A stretch of DNA of 64,000 nt. Source: VRUE01 sp963817905. Lineage in GTDB: Bacteria > Actinomycetota > Thermoleophilia > Solirubrobacterales > 70-9. Shown piece after piece: positions 58,635 to 64,000 of this stretch. The translations under genes were made by a program, and so were the position numbers. The stretch's first letter is position 1. Each line of letters begins with the position of its first letter. The notes under the pieces are model-generated. The model worked only from the letters and a program-made list of their open reading frames with translations. It was not told where the DNA came from and searched no databases. The stretch spans positions 806,001-870,000 of the forward strand of contig CAWFPS010000002.1 of assembly GCA_963817905.1 (NCBI GenBank). The letters are read 5' to 3'.

Positions 58635-59156
58635 TCAGGCGGCAGACCGAGGTGGTGGATTTCGCTGGATGGTGGGTGGCGGGAGCACCTTCACCCCGGT
58701 GACCTTTTCACTGTCGCGGAAGAGGCAGAGGATCTCGCCGCCCCCCGGTCTTGCTGCGCTCACGGCTCGCACGCCGTTCCATCCCTCGGCATGCAGCTGC
58801 TCACCGATCTTCTGAAAGGCGGGCCATCCATGGCGGCGAGGTAGCGGCACCGCGAGGCTGACCCGTGCACGCTGCGCCTCGCTCCGCAGGTCGGCGATTT
58901 CATCGACGTCCACCTCGAAGCGCCATAGGTCACGAGGCAGCTGGTCGGTGGGTCGCAGTGCCAGCTCGTCGATCTGTCGGTACCACTCGGCCCACGCTGT
59001 CTCACGTGAGTCAGCGAGGTAGAAGCCAGCTACCGCGGAACCGCGCTGCCAGCGCCCGTCGGGCGGCGGCTCCGAGCGCCACCAGACCGAGCCGCGGTGG
59101 GGGAGATGGCGATACCAGACGCCATCGACGCCGATGCGGTCGACGTCGATGGCCAA
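58635..59156 (-). CDS. RES-family toxin (NAD+-consuming type)
   Basis: 173 aa. RES motifs: Arg in VWYRHLPHRGSVWW, the Trp/Gly block GRWQRGSAVAGFYLADSRET with Glu in AWAEWYRQ, and Ser in RAVSAARPGGGEILCLF. RES toxins degrade NAD+ by phosphorolysis or hydrolysis. TTG start 3 nt after the antitoxin stop, so it is coupled to the Xre antitoxin upstream. The pair fills the G-H interval. Confidence 0.83.
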   Translation of the reverse strand: MAIDVDRIGVDGVWYRHLPHRGSVWWRSEPPPDGRWQRGSAVAGFYLADSRETAWAEWYRQIDELALRPTDQLPRDLWRFEVDVDEIADLRSEAQRARVSLAVPLPRRHGWPAFQKIGEQLHAEGWNGVRAVSAARPGGGEILCLFRDSEKVTGVKVLPPPTIQRNPPPRSAA

Positions 59157-59159
59157 GGC

Positions 59160-59501
59160 TCAGGTCGCGACTGGTTCCTCGAGCGCGGAGACGATGCGCG
59201 CGACGCGCAGGTACTCGCCTCGGGAGATCAATTCGATTGGCTTTCTGTCGTCGAGCGCGGGGACCGGCTTATTCATCCAGACCGGGATGTACTCGGGGTC
59301 CATCACCCGCAGTAGCCGCTCGCTGATCGAGGAGAGCTCGGCGATACGCTGCGCGCGCGTTCCCGAGGGAATGCGCTTCAGCGCCACCCAGGCCCGGGCG
59401 GTGCTCGGCGCGGCGCCGGTGGCCGCGGCGATGTCCTCGGAGCTGAGATGGGCCTCGTCATGGACGAAGGCCGCCTCCTTGGCATATGCAGGGGAAGACA
59501 C
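59160..59501 (-). CDS. Xre/MbcA/ParS-type antitoxin of the RES toxin
   Basis: 113 aa from the GTG at 59501. HLSSEDIAAATGAAPSTARAWVALKR resembles the HTH, and RVMDPEYIPVWMNKPVPALD with PIELISRGEYLRVARIVSAL is the toxin-binding DUF2384-type domain whose tip blocks the toxin active site. TACAAT lies 7 nt before the GTG, which suggests a leaderless transcript. Confidence 0.83.
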   Translation of the reverse strand: MSSPAYAKEAAFVHDEAHLSSEDIAAATGAAPSTARAWVALKRIPSGTRAQRIAELSSISERLLRVMDPEYIPVWMNKPVPALDDRKPIELISRGEYLRVARIVSALEEPVAT

Positions 59502-59548
59502 GAGCGCAATTGTAGCGCGTTTGTGCAACCTCTCGAAGAAGCGCGCTG

Positions 59549-59651
59549 CGGTGCCAGCGAGACCCGCTTGGCGTCGACCCGCGCTACGTGGTTCGAGTTA
59601 CGTCTGGCTGGGGGTACTGTCGCCTCTGTGGTCTCGCGGTGGTCGAACCCG
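59549..59651 (+). repeat. Cassette repeat copy H with 3' tail
   Basis: GTGCCAGCGAGACCCG ... CTACGTGGTTCGAGTTACG and TCTGGCTGGGGGTACTG, then GCGGTGGTCGAACCCG. CCAGCGAGAC pairs with GTCTGGCTGG at 9 of 10 positions, with both arms changed from the consensus. Confidence 0.75.
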
Positions 59652-59663
59652 TAGGGGTACGCG

Positions 59664-60260
59664 TCACCGCCGCTTGCGCTGGCAGGGCAGCTTTTCCTTG
59701 AGGGAGCCGCGTGCGGGAGGAGGGAGACGGGATGCCGCTTGAGCGCGGTGCACCTCGCGCAGCTCGCGGGCGGCGGTCTTGATTAGTGACTTTTCGTCGC
59801 CGAAGATGATGATCGTGGTGCGACCGGTGAAGATTTCCATGGGCGAGACTTCGTAACGGCCGTCGCCTCCAGTCGCCTTCGCCCCCCGGAATTCGTACAG
59901 GTGATGCTTGCGGACCTTGATCGGGCTGACCGATCGCACGCAGGCGCTCCAGACCTGGACCTCGAGGGGCGGGGAGCAGCCGCCCTCACTCGGCGGAGGG
60001 GTGCAGTCACCGTAGATGAAGGTCCAGTCGATCCTCCGCCTTCCCTGTTGGCGTGCATGCCGATTGGTCGCCCAGCCCTTCACTACGGCTTCGAGCGGGA
60101 GACCGGCCGCTTCCGGGCCCGAGTAGTAGAGGTGGTAGGCGTCGAACGCTTGCGCGTCGGCCAGGGTCAGGTCGTCGTTCGCGGCGCAGGCGACGGGCAG
60201 CGCAGCGAGTAATGCCAGGCTGAAGAAGACGGCGATTGCACGGAACTTCCTGAGGGCAAT
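59664..60260 (-). CDS. Putative lipoprotein, cassette gene
   Basis: About 198 aa. With an ATT start at 60260 the N-terminus is a clean lipoprotein signal (LRKFRAIAVFFSLALLAALP, then VACAANDD with Cys as lipid site). The domain that follows (TLADAQAFDAYHLYYSG, then WATNRHARQQGRRRIDWTFIYGDC, CSPPLEVQVWSACVRSVSP) has Cys residues able to form disulfides. No ATG, GTG or TTG precedes the signal in frame; a GTG at 60083 would lose it. Function unknown. Confidence 0.55.
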   Translation of the reverse strand: MALRKFRAIAVFFSLALLAALPVACAANDDLTLADAQAFDAYHLYYSGPEAAGLPLEAVVKGWATNRHARQQGRRRIDWTFIYGDCTPPPSEGGCSPPLEVQVWSACVRSVSPIKVRKHHLYEFRGAKATGGDGRYEVSPMEIFTGRTTIIIFGDEKSLIKTAARELREVHRAQAASRLPPPARGSLKEKLPCQRKRR

Positions 60261-60371
60261 AGTGCACCGAGCGTATAGCTACAGCGCCGAACTCGTTGAC
60301 GGGCACGGCCTCTTGACGGTGGTCGACTGTGAGTGGGCGGCGGTGGAGGCGTTTTGACTGCGCATTTTGTG

Positions 60372-60512
60372 ATGATCCCGCCGATGACCGTCGGTCGCGA
60401 CACCCCATGGGAGGCGATGCTCGGCGAGGACGAGCGCGAGGCCACCGAGGAGGAGATCGCAGCCGTGGAGGCCGCGCACGGGCCGTTTCTGCCCGCCGAC
60501 GGAGAGGGGTAG
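60372..60512 (+). CDS. Small acidic protein (possible orphan antitoxin or hypothetical)
   Basis: 46 aa. Sequence PPMTVGRDTPWEAMLGEDER then EATEEEIAAVEAAHGPFLPA is acidic and helical. Ends about 100 nt before the HigB-like toxin gene, separated by a full promoter, so not in its operon. Assignment uncertain. Confidence 0.4.
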   Translation: MIPPMTVGRDTPWEAMLGEDEREATEEEIAAVEAAHGPFLPADGEG

Positions 60513-60579
60513 ATCATGCCTTCATCCAGGGGCCACACCGCGCCTGTACGACTGCGGCCCGGGTCGCGGCTTATAACGT

Positions 60580-60607
60580 TTGACTTCTACAATGTAGACA
60601 TTATAAT
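60580..60607 (+). promoter_or_regulatory. Sigma70-type promoter with operator for the HigB/HigA pair
   Basis: TTGACT (60580-60585), 16-nt spacer, TATAAT (60602-60607). A perfect palindrome TCTACA-A-TGTAGA lies in the spacer. The GTG start follows 6 nt after the -10, so the transcript is probably leaderless. Confidence 0.8.
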
Positions 60608-60613
60608 TTCGCG

Positions 60614-61051
60614 GTGAGTTGGGCTGCTGAGAGAACCAGCGAGTTCGACGAGTGGTGGGAAGGCCTGACGGACCAAGAGCAGCGCAAGGTCGTCGCCTCG
60701 GTGGAGGCCTTGCAGGAGCTTGGTCCGAGCGCGGGCCGGCCGCTCGCCGACACCGTCGAGGGCTCCAAGCACCCCAACATGAAGGAGCTGCGGATAACCC
60801 AAACGATGCGGGTCTTCTTTGCCTTCGATCCCGAGCGGACCGCGATCCTCCTGATCGGAGGCGACAAGGCGGGAAAGACGAAGCGCTTTTACAAAAAGAT
60901 GATCCCGGTCGCCGACCGGATCTACGATCGCCACCTTCGGGGGCTCTCCGAGCACGAAGGCGGCAAGGAGCACCAAGATGCCAAAGGAAAAAAGAAAGCC
61001 GTTCAGCGAGTTGGGCAAAGAGGTCAGAAGGCGTCCCGGCGCCGCCGCTGA
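60614..61051 (+). CDS. higB: RelE/HigB-like toxin (Gp49 family)
   Basis: 145 aa, GTG start. AAERTSEFDEWWEGLTDQEQ, then SRPLADTVEGSKHPNMKELR and VFFAFDPERTAILLIGGDKAG with KRFYKKMIPVADRIYDRHL are characteristic of the Gp49-like branch of the RelE superfamily. Cleaves mRNA on ribosomes. The basic C-terminal tail overlaps the antitoxin gene by 74 nt. Confidence 0.85.
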   Translation: MSWAAERTSEFDEWWEGLTDQEQRKVVASVEALQELGPSAGRPLADTVEGSKHPNMKELRITQTMRVFFAFDPERTAILLIGGDKAGKTKRFYKKMIPVADRIYDRHLRGLSEHEGGKEHQDAKGKKKAVQRVGQRGQKASRRRR

Positions 61052-61322
61052 GATCGACGCGCGCAAGCGCGCGATCGTCGCTGCGGTGCGCTTGGCCGAG
61101 CTGCGGCAACAGATCGGCAAGACGCAGACTGAGCTTGCCCAGGTGCTGGAGATGACCCAGGCCAACGTCTCCCGGATCGAGCATTCGGAGAACCTCTACC
61201 TGCGCACGCTGGCCGACTATGTTGGCGCCCTGGGCGGCCATATCGAGGTCAACGCCGTATTCGACGACGATGTCGTGCCACTCGGCGTGGTGGAGAAGGA
61301 CCGGGGCTCAGCTGCGGCCTGA
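60978..61322 (+). CDS. higA: XRE-family antitoxin (HigA-like)
   Basis: 114 aa. HTH: AELRQQIGKTQTELAQVLEM then TQANVSRIEHSENLYLRTLA, with N-terminal and C-terminal extensions. Overlaps the toxin gene in another frame, an unusual length of overlap. Stop is 22 nt before repeat I. Probably binds the palindrome at 60586-60598. Confidence 0.85.
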   Translation: MPKEKRKPFSELGKEVRRRPGAAAEIDARKRAIVAAVRLAELRQQIGKTQTELAQVLEMTQANVSRIEHSENLYLRTLADYVGALGGHIEVNAVFDDDVVPLGVVEKDRGSAAA

Positions 61323-61344
61323 GCCTCAATCGCCGCGAAACCGC

Positions 61345-61442
61345 GTTACCGCCCGAGCGAAACCGGCTCGGCGTCAATTCGCGCAATCTGGTTCGTCTTC
61401 TGTTCCGCAAGGGGGGGGTACTGCTCGTTGCGTGGTCGAACG
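61345..61442 (+). repeat. Cassette repeat copy I with 3' tail
   Basis: GTTACCGCCCGAGCGAAAC ... CTGGTTCGTCTTCTG, TTCCGCAAGGGGGGGG, TACTGCTCGTTGCGTGGTCG. Ends 12 nt before the VapC stop. Confidence 0.75.
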
Positions 61443-61454
61443 GCGCTCGCTCGG

Positions 61455-61847
61455 TCAAAGGGCCACGACGGTGAGGCCTGGGACTCGTTCGAACTCGGTC
61501 GCGTTGGCCGTCGCGATTTCCATGCCATGACTTACGGCTGTCGCCGCGATCCACATGTCGTGCGCGCCGATCACTTCACCGTCTCGCTCTAGCGCGGCCC
61601 AGATTTCGGCATGAGTTCTGGCTACCGAGGTTGTGATCGGCAATGGCTCGATCGAGGAGATCATGTACTCGACGAAAGCCTGTCGCCGGGCGCGAACGTG
61701 GCCGTCCGTGGCGCGGTGAACGCCGTGCAGCAGCTCGCTGGCCGTGATCACGCTGATCGCACGCTCTTGCTCGCCAAGGGCACCCTCAAGCGACGGGCCC
61801 CGCCGCTCCACATTAATCAGGACAGAGGTGTCGATCAGGACGGCCAA
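61455..61847 (-). CDS. vapC: VapC-family PIN toxin
   Basis: 130 aa. VLIDTSVLINVERRG (catalytic Asp), ITASELLHGVHRA (Glu), IGAHDMWIAATAVSHG (Asp pair) and NATEFERVPGLTV. Complete PIN domain. Overlaps the Phd-type antitoxin by 13 nt. Antitoxin lies upstream, as usual. Confidence 0.88.
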   Translation of the reverse strand: MAVLIDTSVLINVERRGPSLEGALGEQERAISVITASELLHGVHRATDGHVRARRQAFVEYMISSIEPLPITTSVARTHAEIWAALERDGEVIGAHDMWIAATAVSHGMEIATANATEFERVPGLTVVAL

Positions 61848-62095
61848 GCCGCGGTCGGTGGGCCGATGTCCTCGCGACCCGCTACGACATCGCTCTCGAA
61901 GTCCTCGTCAACCCCAGGCGCGCTGTCCATCAGCTCGCGCCAGCGCTCCGCGGATACAACCTGACGGCCCTTGGCGGGGCGCATTTGCACGATGGGAACG
62001 CCGTTGCGAACGACCTCGACCTCCTCGCCGGCGCCCACCCTGCTGACCACCTGCGAGAACTTCCTGGCGACCTCAGTAGCGGTCAAGCGAGTCAC
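61835..62095 (-). CDS. Phd/YefM-type antitoxin
   Basis: 86 aa, GTG start. RLTATEVARKFSQVVSRVGA then EEVEVVRNGVPIVQMRPAKG, the DNA-binding and dimer part of Phd-type antitoxins, with an acidic disordered C-terminal tail (VDEDFESDVVAGREDIG) for toxin neutralisation. The upstream palindrome at 62107-62122 is the likely operator. Confidence 0.87.
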   Translation of the reverse strand: MTRLTATEVARKFSQVVSRVGAGEEVEVVRNGVPIVQMRPAKGRQVVSAERWRELMDSAPGVDEDFESDVVAGREDIGPPTAAWPS

Positions 62096-62106
62096 GAAGG
62101 GAGATT

Positions 62107-62122
62107 ATCAGATAAATCTGAT
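62107..62122 (-). promoter_or_regulatory. Operator palindrome of the Phd/VapC pair
   Basis: ATCAGAT-AA-ATCTGAT, perfect 7-bp arms, about 12 nt before the antitoxin GTG and containing a GATAAT-type -10 on the minus strand. Fits autorepression by the antitoxin. Confidence 0.65.
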
Positions 62123-62168
62123 CTCACTCGTCACATCACCGCACACATAGGAACTTGGCCCGCATGGC

Positions 62169-62236
62169 CCTACCGTGCCAGCGACACGGAATCGGCGGCG
62201 ATTCGGGCGGCCGGGTTGGTACTTCTGTTCCGTAAC
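62169..62236 (+). repeat. Cassette repeat copy J
   Basis: CTACCGTGCCAGCGACAC ... GGGTTGGTACTTCTG and TTCCGTAAC. 3' end is shortened or replaced, and no tail is visible. Confidence 0.65.
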
Positions 62237-62415
62237 CTTGCCTTGGCGTGCGGTGAAATCGGGTCGGTGCGGATCGGCGCTCATAGGAGAACCTCCCCTC
62301 GTTCCTTCCGAGATTCAGAGGAGGCCGACCGAAGGAAGGCCGTCGCAGAATCCCGGGAAGAACAGAGAGCCGACCACTGTCGCTGCCGACGGACAAAGCT
62401 AGTTATACTGACGGT

Positions 62416-62703
62416 ATGACTCACAAGGTTGGCATCAAGGGCCAGGTGGTGATCCCCAAGGAGATCCGCGACGAAATTGGGATCAAGCCCGGCGACGAGG
62501 TGACGTTCGAGCCGAACGGATCCGAGGTCCGGGTGCGGCGAGTCAACGACGATCCCAAGCACCGCGCCGACGGGATTCACGCTCTGCGCGGTATCTGGGC
62601 CGAGAGCGGGGGCGGCACCAAGGAGCTGCTGGAGGAGCGTCGGCGCGAACGCGACGCCGAGGAGCGAAAGGCCCAGAGGTGGGGCGTTGATCGTCCTCGA
62701 TAG
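62416..62703 (+). CDS. vapB: AbrB/SpoVT-type (VapB) antitoxin
   Basis: 95 aa. Swapped-hairpin AbrB fold: HKVGIKGQVVIPKEIRDEIG then IKPGDEVTFEPNGSEVRVRR, followed by a charged toxin-binding tail. TATACT lies 6 nt before the ATG, so a leaderless mRNA is likely. The 3' end overlaps VapC by 17 nt. Confidence 0.87.
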   Translation: MTHKVGIKGQVVIPKEIRDEIGIKPGDEVTFEPNGSEVRVRRVNDDPKHRADGIHALRGIWAESGGGTKELLEERRRERDAEERKAQRWGVDRPR

Positions 62704-63082
62704 CTGGGCGCTGCTGGCATATCTCAAGGACGAGGATCAGGCGGATCGCGTCGGATCCGCCTGGCTTGAAGAGGGCGCGACGATCTGCTCGGTCAACCTT
62801 GGCGAGGTCCTATATGTCCGTATGAGGAGCGATGGCGAGGACTCAGCGTCAGCCGACATAGACCGGGTGCGTCAGCGTCTTGATGTCGTTGATCCGGATT
62901 GGCCTCTCGTGTCCGAGGCGGCGAGGATCAAGGCGTACGGCGGTCTCTCCTATGCCGACGCTTTCTGTGTCGCGACCGCTCTGCGGACAGATGCGCCTCT
63001 CTGGACCGGCGATCCCGAGATCGTTGACCAGGCAGCCGAGCATTCATGCGCGGTCGTGGACCTGCGCGCTCCAGCTGGGTGA
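62687..63082 (+). CDS. vapC: VapC-family PIN toxin
   Basis: 131 aa, TTG start inside the antitoxin end. VLDSWALLAYLKDEDQADRV (Asp), SVNLGEVLYVRMR (Glu), LSYADAFCVATALRTD (Asp) and GDPEIVD. This is a complete PIN domain. Stop is 24 nt before repeat K. Third PIN-domain toxin of the window and a different subgroup from the other two. Confidence 0.88.
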   Translation: MIVLDSWALLAYLKDEDQADRVGSAWLEEGATICSVNLGEVLYVRMRSDGEDSASADIDRVRQRLDVVDPDWPLVSEAARIKAYGGLSYADAFCVATALRTDAPLWTGDPEIVDQAAEHSCAVVDLRAPAG

Positions 63083-63106
63083 GTTGCCTTGAGGAGGAGC
63101 GCTTCG

Positions 63107-63188
63107 CCGACCCTTGCAGCGAGCGAGGGAACACGGTTCGGCCGTGAGCCGAGCCGCGTGGTTCGTCTTGTGTTCCGCTGGGGGTACT
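63107..63188 (+). repeat. Cassette repeat copy K
   Basis: CGACCCTTGCAGCGAG ... GCCGCGTGGTTCGTCTTGTG and TTCCGCTGGGGGTACT. Followed directly by a fragment of the 51450-type gene. Confidence 0.75.
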
Positions 63189-63196
63189 CCGAGGGG

Positions 63197-63275
63197 GCGA
63201 CCGCGACGCTGGGGATATATGAGGGCGAGGAAAGGCGACACCGCCCGCTCTCCCCACGGCAAAAACGATGGATGG
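63197..63275 (+). pseudogene. Fragment of the 51450-type membrane protein gene
   Basis: Encodes ATATLGIYEGEERRHRPLSP, close to the central part of the proteins at 51450 and 56169, then diverges (RQKRWMAIEG). Directly behind repeat K, without start or membrane helices. The rest of 63276-63400 shows no gene. Confidence 0.65.
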
Positions 63276-63400
63276 CCATCGAAGGGCGAGTAGGTGTCCG
63301 AACGCCCAAGCCATTCCCTGTGCGCTCATCCCTTGGCATGACCACAGAGCGGTCCGCTAATAGCGACGCGCGTAATGGGGTTCGGTTTTCGGGGGTGGGA

Positions 63401-63676
63401 CTATCCGACGGCCCGGGCCACGCCGACGACGATCAGCCCGAGCGTGACGGTCCCAAGTGCCTTGCGAAAGACGTTGACGCCGTGCGCGGCCTCCTCGTAG
63501 GCCCACACGGTCAGCGCGACGTAGAAGATCGCGCGGGAGAGGTCACTGATCGTGCTGCCATCGTCAGCCAGTCCCGTGGCGAGGAGCGCCGCGAAGGCGA
63601 TCCAGAGCGGTGGATTCGGGAACTGGCCGACTACGTATCCGCGGATTTTGACGTCCCTTTGGATGGCCGCGAGCAT
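63401..63676 (-). CDS. Small membrane protein, hypothetical
   Basis: 91 aa. Two hydrophobic helices (PLWIAFAALLATGLA and LGTVTLGLIVVGVARAVG) with a central amphipathic part (SRAIFYVALTVWAYEEAAHG). No family recognised. Possibly the first gene beyond the array. Confidence 0.5.
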   Translation of the reverse strand: MLAAIQRDVKIRGYVVGQFPNPPLWIAFAALLATGLADDGSTISDLSRAIFYVALTVWAYEEAAHGVNVFRKALGTVTLGLIVVGVARAVG

Positions 63677-63786
63677 ACCGTCGGATGTCGTGTTGCCTAC
63701 CGGCGTCGCGAGTGGCGGCGAGTGTGGATCAACGCGTGCCCGCCCGCTTCGCGCTGCGTCGCTTAGCTCCCTGAGGAGGCAGTTGC

Positions 63787-64000
63787 TACCGCTCGGCCCG
63801 TCGCCTGACAGCTCCGAGTAGCCGGTGAGTGACCACCGCGTGGCCGCGGGTGCGGATGACCAGGGTCTTGTAGGCGGCTCCCTTGAGGCCCGGGAAGGCC
63901 GCTCTGGTCTCGGCGCGGAGCGTGGTTCCTTCGTCCCCTTGCTCCTCGAGGCGGAAGATCAGGGCGTAGTCGGAGAATCGGTGGCTGCCGACGAGCGCGA
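63787..64000 (-). CDS. C-terminal part of a DUF2867/SRPBCC-like protein (cut by window edge)
   Basis: 71 codons to a TAG stop: SHRFSDYALIFRLEEQGDEG, then TTLRAETRAAFPGLKGAAYK and LVIRTRGHAVVTHRLL. The strand-helix pattern with AAFPG and a terminal helix resembles DUF2867/START-like proteins. N-terminus lies outside the window. Confidence 0.5.

Noticed and set aside
60300..60330. A further partial repeat copy
   Set aside because: Only CGGTGGTCGA of the tail is present; too short to count as a copy.
34087..63188. Reading the 11 repeats as a CRISPR array
   Set aside because: Repeats are imperfect, 65-100 bp long and spaced 0.4-13 kb apart with genes between; no cas genes seen.
34087..63188. 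Reading the repeats as Rho-independent terminators or a MITE
   Set aside because: They lack T-runs (true terminators follow copies A and E separately), show no target duplications and keep one orientation.

Overview
The window looks like a high-GC actinobacterial chromosome, most likely from the Thermoleophilia/Solirubrobacterales side (inference from protein flavour: an F420-type nitroreductase, RDD and DUF7144-like membrane proteins, CopC/CopD with a multicopper oxidase, and several leaderless-looking promoters). It has two contrasting halves.

Left half (1-24.7 kb), ordinary chromosome. It carries an ArsR-like regulator, a decayed cupin copy, a VapBC-type toxin-antitoxin pair with a palindromic operator, a membrane-anchored zincin, an intact cupin, a VOC protein with a small companion, a receiver-like/FAD oxidoreductase, an NTF2-like protein, an F420-type nitroreductase, a LivK-type binding lipoprotein, an amidase, a MocR regulator divergent from a FAD oxidoreductase, a NUDIX hydrolase, a copper block (secreted protein, CopC-CopD fusion, multicopper oxidase with a C-terminal frameshift), RDD and DUF7144-like membrane proteins, a secreted trypsin-like protease, a haloalkane-dehalogenase-like enzyme, a phosphoesterase and an alpha/beta hydrolase. 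It ends at a homing-endonuclease-like gene, tRNA-Leu(CAG) and tRNA-Glu(CTC).

Middle (24.86-51.2 kb), stacked mobile elements. A large serine recombinase reads into the 3' end of tRNA-Glu. Next come a replication-relaxation protein, a large PD-(D/E)XK-like protein, two XRE regulators, a winged-helix protein and a conserved acidic protein. A REase-NACHT (bacterial NLR-like) gene, a second serine recombinase and a second, diverged copy of the acidic-protein locus follow. The two acidic-protein loci share a long covarying hairpin (candidate structured RNA) after the gene and a stem-loop enclosing the Shine-Dalgarno sequence before it. Two 1578-bp IS66 copies in opposite orientation, each with an 8-bp target duplication, split two genes: an unknown 421-aa ORF and an ImmA/IrrE protease. 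An IS3-family element sits in the leader of the second acidic-protein gene.

Right part (51.3-63.2 kb), a cassette-like array. A roughly 70-100 bp imperfect repeat occurs 11 times, always in the same orientation (two copies at 34.1 and 38.2 kb, nine from 51.3 to 63.2 kb). Its ends are partly complementary. Between copies lie compact 0.4-3.5 kb units: a small membrane protein, a hydrolase with its TetR regulator, a STAND-type ATPase, RES/Xre, a lipoprotein plus HigB/HigA, Phd/VapC and AbrB/VapC. Gene ends lie within tens of bases of the repeats. Recombinase 2 terminates inside one copy, its stop codon lying in the repeat's conserved 5' box, and the sequence just beyond tRNA-Glu (inside the recombinase 1 gene) resembles the repeat's 3' tail. 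This looks like an integron-style cassette array without an integron integrase and is the main candidate for an undescribed system. A group IIC intron sits behind a terminator just after one repeat.
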